Shown here piece after piece: positions 14,601-24,361 of a DNA stretch of 64,000 nucleotides. Position 1 is the first letter of the stretch. Each line of letters opens with the position of its first letter. A model generated the notes under the pieces. The model searched no databases. It was not told where the DNA came from and saw nothing but the letters and a program-made list of their open reading frames with translations. Source of the DNA: Sclerotinia nivalis (lineage: Eukaryota > Ascomycota > Leotiomycetes > Helotiales > Sclerotiniaceae); contig JAPEIS010000009.1 of NCBI GenBank assembly GCA_029531795.1, positions 1,550,001-1,614,000 of the forward strand, written 5' to 3'. Position numbers and translations under genes: made by a program.

Positions 14601-15121
14601 TTGATTGTAAAGGCTTGACCACCCGCTATGTTGGCCTAAGTGTTTATTAGATTCGGGGCCGTTGCTGGGGAAGTAGCGGTATTTCAATCAGATCTTTGAA
14701 GCAGACCCGAATTGCCTGTAGTGAACAATCGTAAGATGTATAATGTTTCGCCTGCATTACAGCTGGTATTGGCGTGCGTATTGTTGCCTCGTAGCCTCTA
14801 ACGGAGACAGATGTACTTGCCGCTTCTTTTTTTGGGTGCCTGTGCAATTGTCTAATGATGGTTTGGATCTCGGTACACTCTCTTGAAGAAAGTAACAGTA
14901 CTCTTCTCCGGGAGCTTGTTTGTTGTTCATAATGGTTCGGATATTGAAATGCCGCCTAGGTTATTGGCATTCATGGCAACATAAAACTTGTGTTCATATC
15001 GATCGTGAGATCATGTCCTAGAAGAACGGGTATCTACATGGTCCTCAAGCCGTCTATATGCAGTTCATCCATCCCAATATTTGACCCACCGGAAACCTAC
15101 ACCTTTTATAATTTTCCCTTT
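5611..15121. other. 9.5-kb region with no supported gene
   Basis: Only short frames of mostly unlikely composition occur here, on both strands. Base composition resembles the genic part of the window, not the AT-rich transposon block at the right. I found no terminal repeats, tRNA or rRNA. The most protein-like pieces lie on the minus strand at 10,415–10,977 and are listed separately. The rest could be long untranslated sequence, noncoding RNA, regulatory DNA of the neighbouring transcription factor gene, or old decayed sequence. Confidence 0.5.
10415..10977 (-). pseudogene. Possible gene relic or small hypothetical reading frames
   Basis: Two minus-strand frames, 10,747–10,977 (76 codons, begins at GTG) and 10,415–10,711 (98 codons), lie close together. 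Their residue composition is more protein-like than that of other frames in this desert: mixed charge, with Leu/Glu/Lys-rich helical stretches. I find no clear splice pair joining them into one protein, no family motif, and stops just upstream of the first. They may be remnants of a decayed gene, exons of a gene I cannot assemble, or chance. I do not recognise any function. Confidence 0.2.
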
Positions 15122-15979
15122 TCACTCCTTGCCTTCTGCGGCCAACTCATTGTATGCCCATTGGTAGCTACCCAAGAATATCGCCCCACCAATACTAATC
15201 CACATTACTCTTGGACCTATCCCTGCGAAGAATGCCTTTGGACCGCCTGTAGCTATAATCTCCTTTAACAAAACGCTCGTCGGCTTCTTCTTTCTCTCCA
15301 ACATCATCCTCGTCTTCAACACATCCAACGGAGTCGTAGCCGCAGCCGCTACAGCACCCGCAAGACTTCCCATAATGCCGCTCTCTACTGCACTCACAGT
15401 ATCCCTTCCACTTCCACTCTGCCTATATGCCTTCATGGCTTCCCAAAGAGGGAATTGTATGATCGTAAATGGCACTTCCCGCATTATTGTAACACTCCAA
15501 CCGCGATAGAGTTCCCTCCATACGCCTAAAACCCCAATATGTTTGCGCTGTCCCAAAATTGCCTTGAGCGTGAGTAAAGAACTCGAATATTGCCCCGCCT
15601 GTGCCCTTTGCTTGATCACCTCCGTAGGCACACGAACAGCACAAGCGGCCACCTCTCCCAGACTCGCTGCAACCATATGTTCTGTTGCTCTTCCCCTTCC
15701 GCGACCTCCAGGTATTTTGGCATCTAAAACATCTTGTCGCCGCGCTAATGCAGCCTTGGTAGCTTCGTATGTACAGAAGAACAATGCAGCTCCGGGCGCG
15801 GAGCCAATTATGGCAGAACCGACTCCTCGATATACTCCAGTGAAGCCACCAGAGGCAATGAAACCAGCAGAGGACTGAAGGCGAGTTTTCAAAGTATCGA
15901 GGGGAAAGAGGGTGAGGTCGACTGTAGTACCAGCGAGGGCACCCGCTAGGAGGGCGGGGGTGAAGTTTGATTGTGACAT
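15122..15979 (-). CDS. PET8: Mitochondrial S-adenosylmethionine carrier (PET8/SAMC type)
   Basis: Inner-membrane transporter of the mitochondrial carrier family (SLC25), predicted to exchange cytosolic SAM for mitochondrial S-adenosylhomocysteine. This supplies methyl groups for biotin, lipoate and ubiquinone synthesis and for mitochondrial RNA methylation. The product is 285 residues, matching the ~284 of yeast Pet8. There are three repeats with the signatures FPLDTLKTRLQ (from about residue 25), VPTEVIKQRAQ (middle) and TPLDVLKTRMM (third). The first-repeat context DLTLFPLDT and the GF…GGF.GVYRGV stretch are typical of SAM carriers. I start at the ATG at 15,977–15,979, where the protein begins MSQSNFTPALLAG. 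A longer frame reaches an ATG at 16,072, but its extra 31 residues do not fit the family. Single exon. It is divergent from the PP-loop gene, with 319 bases between start codons. Confidence 0.92.
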   Translation of the reverse strand: MSQSNFTPALLAGALAGTTVDLTLFPLDTLKTRLQSSAGFIASGGFTGVYRGVGSAIIGSAPGAALFFCTYEATKAALARRQDVLDAKIPGGRGRGRATEHMVAASLGEVAACAVRVPTEVIKQRAQAGQYSSSLLTLKAILGQRKHIGVLGVWRELYRGWSVTIMREVPFTIIQFPLWEAMKAYRQSGSGRDTVSAVESGIMGSLAGAVAAAATTPLDVLKTRMMLERKKKPTSVLLKEIIATGGPKAFFAGIGPRVMWISIGGAIFLGSYQWAYNELAAEGKE

Positions 15980-16298
15980 TTGTGCGGAAGGGAGGAATTG
16001 AGCAAGGCGGATTATTGAGAACAATGGAAGAGGTGGGATTAAGGTGGCCGAAGCCGGATCGTACCGAGGCAAAGAAGATAATAGAGGTGGTGGGCGAGTG
16101 TATTCATGGTTGGGGTGAATTCGGGATGAAAAAGTTGAGGTTGGAGCTCGGGTAGATTTTTATCGTCTCTTTTTGCGGGCTGATACCAATTCACGCGACA
16201 ATACTGACAACAACACCACATAAGGGTTTTCCATAGCACCTCTACTTTCACGTATCGATGTGGACATTGCTGGAATATAATTTCGATTAGATAATGGA
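15980..16298. promoter_or_regulatory. Shared divergent promoter region
   Basis: These 319 bases separate the start codons of the SAM carrier (left, minus) and the lysidine-synthase-like gene (right, plus), so both core promoters and leaders must lie here or overlap. I see no clear TATA box. Function as a bidirectional promoter is inferred from the arrangement. Confidence 0.55.
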
Positions 16299-18284
16299 AT
16301 GAATACCATGAAGCAGAATGCGCTTCCTATTTCAATAAAGGAGTTTGCTGATGCTCTGTTTCAGAGGCCATGTCAAGTTCCTTATCGTTATGACCAGCGG
16401 GGTCATAGGACTTTGGGTATGTAATTGCGTTGTATTTACTCTTGATTAATGTTTACTAACTTCTTACAGGGCTTGCGGTGAGTGGAGGAGTAGATTCAAT
16501 GGCCCTTGCGGCGTTGTGTATGCAAATGAAAAACAATTACATACCGTTTGCATCTGATGGATATCCAATACATCTGAACAAGATCGACTTTCGAGCTATC
16601 ATTGTCAACCATGGAGTAAGAGATGGCAGTCTAGAAGAAGCTCAGAAGGTCATGAGAGTGTTGGAATCTTTAGGTATGCTAACATTCTATATTCGTATAT
16701 CTATGGGCCTCTGACACAAGAATGAAAATAGGCATGACCTCACGAATTTTAACCCTCCCATGGAACGATGTCACCGGGAATCCTTCCAAGCTACCTAATT
16801 TCGAGAGCTTAGCCAGGAAGTACCGTTTTCAGGCGATTGGAAAATATTGCCAGAAATCCGACATCAGTTCACTCCTTCTCGGACATCACTCTGATGACCA
16901 AGCCGAAACTGTAGTAATGCGTCTAGCGAAAGGCGCTCTGGGAGCCGGTCTGCTTGGCATCAAGCCATCTTCTCCCATACCAGAATGTGAAGGTTTATAT
17001 GGAGTTCATGAAAGCGGGAGTCCCATAACACTCTCTCAGCCTATCACCAATTTCAATCATCGGACGAAGCCTCTCCCCTCGCGTCAGACAGGACAAAATA
17101 ATATCAATTCGCCTGCATCTGAGGCCAAAAAGATCATGCCCCAGTTGAAAGTAGAATCGGGAGGTATTACTCTCTATCGTCCTTTCCTTGAATTTCCAAA
17201 AGAAAGACTCATTGCGACATGCAAGGCTCTGGGCATGGAGTGGTTTGAAGATGATACCAACAACGATCCCACCCTGACGGATCGGAATGCAATACGTTAT
17301 TTATATGATCGTAGAGGGTTGGCTTGGATATTACCAAAATCTAGAGTTCTCACTCTTGCAGCACAATTTCAAAATGCTGATAATTTACGTCAACAAGAAG
17401 TCGATCAGCTCATAAAAAGATGCAAAGTAACGAGCTTCAATACTAGACGTGGCACCCTTATAATCAGGTTTCCCTTTATAGCTCATGATGTCCCTCAAAG
17501 ATCAACGATAGCCGCCATGTTACTCCGTCGTATAATCATGACAGTAACCCCAAATTCAGTAGTATCTCTCGAACAGGTTTTGAATGCAGTTCCGGAAATA
17601 TTCTCTTTGCCTGAAAATGTAATCGCGCCAAAAACCTTTAATACAGCTGGTATCATGTTTCAACCAATCAATGTCGATCGAAAAATCGGAGGAAGCAACG
17701 AGTGGCACATCTTTCGTCAACCCAGATACAGGTATTCACTAGATGAAATTGTTGTCCCGGAGCTGCTCCCGGAGAAGCAGCCCCGTTGGTTCTTGTTCGA
17801 TAATCGCTACTGGCTTTTGATACATAACGAACTGTCCTCCCAGGCTGGTAATCTGGTCGTTCGGTTCCTCAATGAAGATGATATAAGCAAACTAGGACAA
17901 GCTCTAAACGAGAGAGGATCTTGGGTATTGAAGAGACTTTTAAGAGCGGTGGAAGGTGAAACGAGATGGAGATATTCTCTACCTGTTGTGGTGTGGAGGC
18001 CACATGGCGGTGTGATTGTGGGTCAGGAGGTGATTGTTGGTTTACCGACTTTGGGAGTGAGAGTTGATGGTTTCAGCCGTGTCAAGTGGTTTTGTAGGTA
18101 CAAGAAGATAAATCTATCCGACCTAGGTCTGCAAGCTGCAGTTAAACCGGAGTCTTTCCAAGTCCGCCGGGTGATGGGGCTCAAAGGAGAGATCTCAGAT
18201 GAGCCAAAGTTTGCGCCTTGGCTCAGCAAGCGCGAAAAGCCTCGGGCTGGTTTGGGTGGAGTCTCGAGTTTGGCGGTTTATTAG
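16299..18284 (+). CDS. tRNA(Ile)-lysidine synthase-like PP-loop ATPase
   Basis: N-type ATP pyrophosphatase of the TilS/MesJ family. In bacteria and organelles TilS adenylates C34 of tRNA-Ile(CAU) and attaches lysine, so that the anticodon reads AUA. Exons are 16299–16416, 16470–16673 and 16732–18284, with introns of 53 and 58 bases. The product is 624 residues. The PP-loop SGGVDS falls at residues 44–49, read across the first intron junction (LGLAVSGGVDSMAL). Also typical are IIVNHGVRDGS, the LLLGHHSDDQAET block and YRPFLEFPKERL…WFEDDTNNDPT…RNAIR. It is longer than bacterial TilS (~430) because of a fungal C-terminal extension. The start is the second of two closely spaced ATGs; the first, at 16,294, meets a stop at once. 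A mitochondrial site of action is likely by analogy, but I see no strong presequence. Confidence 0.88.
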
Positions 18285-18842
18285 GAGCGGTTACTCAAAA
18301 AGGCCTGATACCTATGATCCCATCTTTCCTTCACTTTCACCTCCACCACCTTCTTGACCAAAAAACTATCTTGTATGCCACAAAACAACTACCACAAATT
18401 CATCATGTTCCGTCTTCCTTTCTTCGCCTTTACATACGCCTATTCAGCTGGACCATTCCATTTCTGTGGTATCATGTCAAAAAACCTACGTATTATGCTC
18501 ATGTCGAAACGGGAGGGAAATTCACATTGAAGAAACACTTCATTCGCGTAAGAGCGGTATTTTCTGAAGTTACTACTATGGCAATACTCAACTTCTTAGC
18601 TAGTATTTTCAATCTTTAATTTGAATTTCAGGTCCCTCTCAACCTAGCTCCACAACTCTCCCTCTCCCCGGCAGTTCCCAAGCCTGGTTCCTCCGATCCC
18701 CCATTTCCGGAATCTCACCACTGCCCATCTCTATCCTAGCGTTCGCTACATGATGTTCTAGAGGTACTACTTCAATTCCTTGACTCACTCCTCTTCCAAT
18801 TTCAGCTGATAGTTCTGGCTTCGTGTATTGCTCTTTCGTCTC
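18285..18842. other. Convergent intergenic region
   Basis: These 558 bases lie between the ends of two convergent genes, the PP-loop enzyme (+) and the membrane protein (-), so they hold both 3' untranslated regions and polyadenylation signals. A plus-strand frame continues to 18,619 in another register but has no plausible start or motif. Nothing else is seen. Confidence 0.5.
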
Positions 18843-19719
18843 CTAATTTGATTTTTTGTTGGCTCTCCGTGAGCGCAGGATGAAATATGCTAGAAGGCCT
18901 AAAAGAGCTACGAACACTGCGGCCGCCACGCCTATTCCTGCCGCGGCGCCGGAGCTTAGCTTTGAGGATGAAGGGGACGACGAAGGAGAGGACGTGGGCG
19001 TTGTAGTTGATACGGTTGACGATCTTATCATCGATGAGGCTCCTGAGGAAGGAGATGTTATTGCTGACGAAGAAGCCGATGACGTGGAGAAGGTAGAATA
19101 AGGTCTAGAAGTCGGTGAAGCTATCACTGATAAAGAGGACGGATCAGGAGCTTTGAATACTTGGTTGCTTAGGCTCTTGCATGTGGTATCGTTACAGCAA
19201 GTCCATTCACTGGATGTCTCGTTGTATACGATACCGAGAGAGCCACCGCCATTGGTTTCTAGATCGACTATATGAGGGATTAGCTTGAGACGGAGATACA
19301 CGTGCCGAAATGGGCTTCGTAATGGGTCGACTTACCACATTGTTTGGGGCAAACTGAAGCGGTATATGTGGGATCATTGCAATATCCAAGATAATCTGCA
19401 CGTGGTTCATCAGCATTGAGCAATTTGCACTCTTTCTCACTTTTATGATGTCCTAGAACTTACATTCCGCCTCAGTGGACAATCCAGATGATGATTTGCA
19501 GATGTTACTTCCTACACAGGTATCAAACTCCATGCAACATGTTAAAAAATCCTATTTTCTCATTAGTATATATTTTTGGGCGTATAAATCTATATGGTTA
19601 TGAAATCATCACACCGAAGTACTATTAACAGTACCACAAGGAAAATAATTCGGCGGTTGTATCGTCTCCACGCCACCATTAAACCACGCATAACAATTCT
19701 GTGTAAATCTATCCGTCAT
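18843..19719 (-). CDS. Cys-rich, Ser/Thr-rich single-pass membrane protein
   Basis: Assembled from four exons, in transcript order 19719–19615, 19551–19464, 19395–19336 and 19267–18843, giving 225 residues. The order is: a ~115-residue N-terminal module with about twelve cysteines (motifs NCYAWF, YFPCGTVNST, TCCMEFDTC, YCNDPTYTASVCPKQC, WTCCNDTTC); a ~70-residue Ser/Thr/Pro-rich stalk that would be heavily O-glycosylated; one strong hydrophobic span (AAGIGVAAAVFVALLGLLAYFIL); and a short basic tail, RSRRANKKSN. This layout matches an expanded family of Pezizomycotina membrane proteins of unknown role. A cell-surface sensor or anchor is a reasonable inference. There is no N-terminal signal peptide from the chosen ATG, and an in-frame stop lies 21 codons upstream, so insertion would rely on the internal span. 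The first donor (GTGTGA) is weak and could be misplaced. Confidence 0.75.
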
Positions 19720-22135
19720 TTTGTGACGTTGAGGCGTATGTGAGCACAAATCCCTCCTAGCCCTTGAAGTTTATACTTCTGCGCGAAAGCAATACTTGAC
19801 GCAATATTGAATCGTACCAAACAAAAATACAACAGTTGGTAAGGTAAACAGAAAGTAAAGAAGGTTAGTTTTAAGCTTTAAGTTTCGTAAATGAAACGAG
19901 TAGATCCCCTCCGGAAGGATCGTCGGTGACAAGGGGTGAGAAGTGGTACAGTACTATGATGATGATGATGATGATGACCCCCATTTTTGTGCTCCTTTTC
20001 GAGATGCCAAGATTGGGGGCCGGCGATCCAGGTTGAATGACAACATGGCGAATTTTGAGATTTTAATTGATTTGGGATTTTCCAAACTTTTCTGCTACTA
20101 ATATATTTCCGATCCCAAGAAGTTTTCAGTAAATATATCAAATAACTCTGGAAATAAATGCCTGAAGGTTTGTTGTATATGGAATCTTGGGGATGGGTGG
20201 GTATCAATTTCGGTATTGGTAGGCATCAAGACGTCTATCTTTTTGTCTAGAAGCAATAGACTTCACGGTTTTCTTGGAGCACGTCGCAAGGTCGATGAAA
20301 ACCACCTCAAAGCTCAAGGGGTTGCAGGTCAAATCTGGCGCTGTGCAGTGCCGAGAGCGCTCAGAGAGTAGGGATTCGTGGATAAAACATGCGGAAAAAC
20401 GATCGCAGTCGGAACTTCGACGACGATGTTGTGGGGAACTAGAGATAGTGTTATGAATTTATGACAAATTATACCGATGACGAAAACAGTTTCCTTCCAT
20501 CCACCCCGTTCCCAAGAACACAGAGGGATTCGACAAACTCCGATACGCTAGTCTACCTACGCCGTCAATACTGGCTCAATCTGCTCCTGTATAGTAAATC
20601 TGCTTTTTTATATTCTCGAACGGGAGATAGAGCATAATGCGAGGTAGCGTCTTACTTCGTCCTTTTCACAGTTCATGCTCTATTTCCACATTTAACAGCA
20701 TATCCACCCATATCCTGCATCTACTCCCCAGAACATTTTTTTTTACAACCCCGCTATATCCATATCCTTCATCTATTCCCCAGAAAAACGATTTCACCCC
20801 TTTTCCATCTACCCCCATATCCCCTCTTCCATCTTCTTCTTTTTCTTTCACGGTGCTTTAAATCGAAACCCTCTGCCTGCATCACATCCTCTCTCACTTC
20901 CAATTTCCAGCCCAATTCCACAATCCTTTCCCATACTTCACCAAGTCTCTCTTCCAACCTCACACAAACAGCACTACTTTCTCCTCTCTTCTCCTCTCCT
21001 CTTCTTTCACAACCCCTCTCTTTTCGCTTCCAACTCCATTCTCCTGAACTTCTCCACAGATCTAAGCTGAATTTCACCCATACCCTCTAACCTCCCCTTT
21101 CTGACTTCCTCGCCCATCTTTTCGTTCTGGGCAATTACAAAAGTAGAAGAAAGTTGGTTCACAGAAATGAATCTGAACATTCAAATGATCTCAGACATCC
21201 ATCCATGTCACCTTCAACATCAAAACCGACTTAAAACATCAAAGAGCTTGGATATTGAACTTTCCTTGCAACCTTCAAATGATTCGAACAGTAAAACAAT
21301 CTCCATCTCACTTAAACCCAATGATAATCCCAAAACCCACCTCATAACCGACTCAACCCAATTCACAGTCCAGTCCAACCCAATCAATCCAGCATGCAAT
21401 TTCCTCACTCATGCTGCATACATCAATATATCAATACACCTCCAAAGTCCACAAAGATGAACTCACCTCACTCACGTCAACCACAAACTTCGACTTCAAC
21501 TTCCAATTTAGCTGCAAAGGGATATAGCAATCCACATTCAACAAGATAGGATAAGCCGGCAGCGCGATTGGCGAACGGGAAACTTTTGCACAGTGGGGTT
21601 TGAGGATGACTTTGTAGCTGCAATTAACACGAAAGGGAATAGGGTAATTTTTTTCACGCATCTCGCTCACTCCATTCATCAGTTCACTAGTCCACCCGTT
21701 TCATCCCCACTCACCTCATCACATCACATCACATCATCACATCATCACATCATTCATCAAAGTTCACTGCAAGATTTCCCGTGAAAGTGTTTAAATTCAG
21801 ACCGAACACCGTATAATTACGTACGTACTTTCTCTAAGAGTATCCTTAAGAATAGTCCCAAAGTATCCCAATCGCGTTGCCAAAGAATGTGGTATCTGTC
21901 GCTGTCATTTCCTACCCAATCCTATCCGAAAGCGTATCCAAAGTTGTATCCAAAATTTCAAAGCGTTTCTCCGAGAAGTGGGGATGTATCCGATCCATCC
22001 CTATCCATCATTCATACCAACCGAAAAGAAGCTCCCAATCATAATATCATAATTCCCCCATCCAAAATAAGTGTACCCAAAATCCATCTCCAAATCCATC
22101 AACACAAACCCACATAATGTCAATGTAATCCAACA
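19720..22135. other. Intergenic region with simple repeats
   Basis: These 2.4 kb lie between the membrane-protein start and the PPS1 stop. They contain an ATG/CAT triplet run at about 19,955–19,977, a strongly pyrimidine-rich plus strand at about 20,630–21,080, and an ATCAC-type repeat at 21,711–21,760 (separate entry). Apparent frames here (poly-His, Ser/Pro-rich or Glu/Arg-rich) are products of this low complexity. No gene is supported. Confidence 0.5.
21711..21760. repeat. ATCAC-type microsatellite
   Basis: A run of imperfect ACATC/ACATCATC units in about 50 bases. A similar array occurs at 26,740–26,802, on the other side of PPS1. It looks like ordinary replication-slippage sequence. Confidence 0.75.
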
Positions 22136-24361
22136 TCATCTACCAGCACTGTACGGTCTATTCATTTCCGCGATTTCCCTCGCAATTTCCGCCCACTCCA
22201 ATTCCCTTCCCCGCCACTTTCCACCATATTTTCCTCCTGTCATCTTAAGTTTCTCTTCCCATTTCAAAAGTTCATAACTGAATCTCAAATGTGGTTGGAT
22301 GATAACGTTTAATCTCCTGGCTCTGACAAAGCAATATGCACGTGGGAATGATAGATGCATTGTGCGCATGACTTCGGCTATGCAGATGGTTGCGCTTCGA
22401 GAAACACCCACACGACAATGGACCAATGTTGCTGTATTATTTAGTTTGCCTCTTTCTGTTTGATCGTTAGTAAGTTGATAGTTGATCTCTGATATAAGAG
22501 GGAAAGCCATACCAATAAAGTCCAAACATCGTCCGAATTCGTCGGTTAATGGATCTACCCCATTATCTTGCACTCTCTGTATGACCGTCACGTTATCCTT
22601 CCCCCATTTATCCATCTCACCATCTTTCCACGTTGCGGTTTCGCCCACACTCAAGATCTGTTTGATGCCCAAATGTCGTAGAAGGTCCGGGTTGTTAGCA
22701 TGCCCAAGGTTCCCGAGGTACATGTAGTCAGTGACCCTCGAAGGAAGACTTCCGTCCATGCATTTTATCCAATCAGGTTCCTCCTTAGCAAGATCAGTAA
22801 TAGCCAATAAGCTCTTACCTTGATGAACAGGCGATTCGGAAAGAAGTCGAGGTGCAATGGTTGTAAGAAGACTGACGTCCTGTGGGTATGCAAAGAAGTT
22901 ACGTTTCTTTGAAATATGCAAATCAAGCCAGGCTTTGGGGACAGAAAGGCCTGTGGCATAAGTAAAATATGCAAGACCGAGGAGAGTGGATTCAGTGTAA
23001 CCATCAGTACAATGAATCAGGATCTTTCTTTCCTTTATGTTGGTGTTGGTGGTCATAGGAATATCACCATCTTCATCCTCGGGTAAGATTCCGTGGGAAA
23101 GATTGTAGATCCATTTGCAAGTTTCAAGAATTCCATCGGCTTGGTCATGTTCCCAGGACGGTGGTTGAATCATTCCGGAAGACGGAAATCCTAATTGCCA
23201 CTTATCCGATTTGCCCTCTGCAATTTCTTGTAGGTCTGAAGGATTTATCTGGCCTAGGTCATTACACTCGATCAGAATATCGAATTGTCCTTCCGACAAC
23301 GCCGGGTGAGTTTCTGAGTATCCATCTGGGGTTGGACCCAACCAAACATTATGATCGATCTCGGAAGCTTTGGTCATGGCACACATCTCCACTCTCTCTT
23401 GATGGAAGAAATCCAAAACTTCCCCAGTCCATCTAGACCGAGAATCAACCGAAACAACATGTGGATACTCTTTCTCGAATTCACTAAAATTGCTCGTGCA
23501 TATGAAAGTATTGTACTGAGATAATTCATGACCTTGATTGACATGAGTCTCACGGACAATTTGTTGTGCAGCGGCAATTTCTCTCGCCAGTTTCTCAACA
23601 ATGAGGGAATCATCTCCATAAACAATTATATCCGATACCATGGCAGATTTTGCTGCTTGGATGTGAAAGTTTCGTACCGAGAATCCGTCTCTTGGATCGA
23701 CTTCTTGAAATTCTGTCGTGGTTCCAAACTTCAGGAATTCATCAGGAGTGATTGCACCTTTCAGTCTCGAACAAGTCAAATCTCCACCGGCTTTCACAAT
23801 TGTTATACCTCGAATACATTTCGGTGTTCTTCGTAAAGTTCGACGCCTTTGTATGAAAAATGCCTGTTGGACATGATTGCAAGGATGCAGACCATGAAAC
23901 CAGGGAAAGACCTGAGAAGGATCAGGCAGAGGTTGTGATGCCAAATGTTCCAAAGCAGCGGCTACACCGGCGGCATCAATCTCATATATGATAGAAGAGT
24001 CAATGTAACGTGATTTATAATTGACTGGTGGATATAGGAGTGATCGTTGAGGCAAAGAAAGTTCTTTGGTTGGAGGAGAGTGAGGAGGGGTATCTGGTTT
24101 CTCGACCGGTGCTGGACCTGTCGGGCACACTGGCAGATGTTTATTTGGGATGGGAATTGGAAATGGCGCCGATGTATTGATCGAATCGAGGCTTAGCGTG
24201 GGAGTCAAAGGGTGCGAGTGGGGTGGTGAAGATGATCTCGTATGTCCCGCGGGAATAGGTCTAGGTAAGGCGATTGTCGCCATTATTGAGTTGAAGCAAT
24301 CTTGTAATGATTTTTGGTCGAGATTCAACATGTGAGAAGGTATTTTGGAGTTATATCGCAA
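22136..24361 (-). CDS. PPS1: Dual-specificity protein phosphatase, PPS1 family
   Basis: Tyrosine/serine-threonine phosphatase related to yeast Pps1, which acts in the S-phase/DNA-checkpoint pathway. Single exon, up to 741 residues against ~807 in yeast. The C-terminal catalytic domain carries the P-loop HCRVGVSRSA, with nucleophile C649 and arginine R655 in full-length numbering; D in VQDNGVDPLTDE upstream is a candidate general acid. An earlier domain has the motif IHCTDGYTESTLL. This keeps the cysteine but lacks the P-loop arginine, the second, inactive-looking phosphatase fold typical of this family. The N-terminal ~110 residues are Pro/Ser-rich. Start is uncertain: ATGs at codon 1, codon 11 (MLNLDQ, at 24,331) and codon 27 (MATIALPRP, at 24,283) are all possible, and the third resembles the usual start of such proteins. 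The gene is isolated, with long flanks on both sides. Confidence 0.88.
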   Translation of the reverse strand: MRYNSKIPSHMLNLDQKSLQDCFNSIMATIALPRPIPAGHTRSSSPPHSHPLTPTLSLDSINTSAPFPIPIPNKHLPVCPTGPAPVEKPDTPPHSPPTKELSLPQRSLLYPPVNYKSRYIDSSIIYEIDAAGVAAALEHLASQPLPDPSQVFPWFHGLHPCNHVQQAFFIQRRRTLRRTPKCIRGITIVKAGGDLTCSRLKGAITPDEFLKFGTTTEFQEVDPRDGFSVRNFHIQAAKSAMVSDIIVYGDDSLIVEKLAREIAAAQQIVRETHVNQGHELSQYNTFICTSNFSEFEKEYPHVVSVDSRSRWTGEVLDFFHQERVEMCAMTKASEIDHNVWLGPTPDGYSETHPALSEGQFDILIECNDLGQINPSDLQEIAEGKSDKWQLGFPSSGMIQPPSWEHDQADGILETCKWIYNLSHGILPEDEDGDIPMTTNTNIKERKILIHCTDGYTESTLLGLAYFTYATGLSVPKAWLDLHISKKRNFFAYPQDVSLLTTIAPRLLSESPVHQGKSLLAITDLAKEEPDWIKCMDGSLPSRVTDYMYLGNLGHANNPDLLRHLGIKQILSVGETATWKDGEMDKWGKDNVTVIQRVQDNGVDPLTDEFGRCLDFIGMAFPLISEINYQLTNDQTERGKLNNTATLVHCRVGVSRSATICIAEVMRTMHLSFPRAYCFVRARRLNVIIQPHLRFSYELLKWEEKLKMTGGKYGGKWRGRELEWAEIAREIAEMNRPYSAGR

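Noticed and set aside
15980..16072. Longer N-terminus for the SAM carrier
   Set aside because: The extra 31 residues are not carrier-like, and the ATG at 15,979 gives the normal family length.
19878..20207. Minus-strand frame with a run of eight histidines
   Set aside because: The His run is just the ATG/CAT triplet repeat at about 19,955–19,977 read in one frame; nothing else supports a gene.
20637..21077. Overlapping Pro/Ser/Phe-rich (+) and Glu/Arg/Gly-rich (-) frames
   Set aside because: Both arise from a pyrimidine-rich, low-complexity stretch and have no family features.
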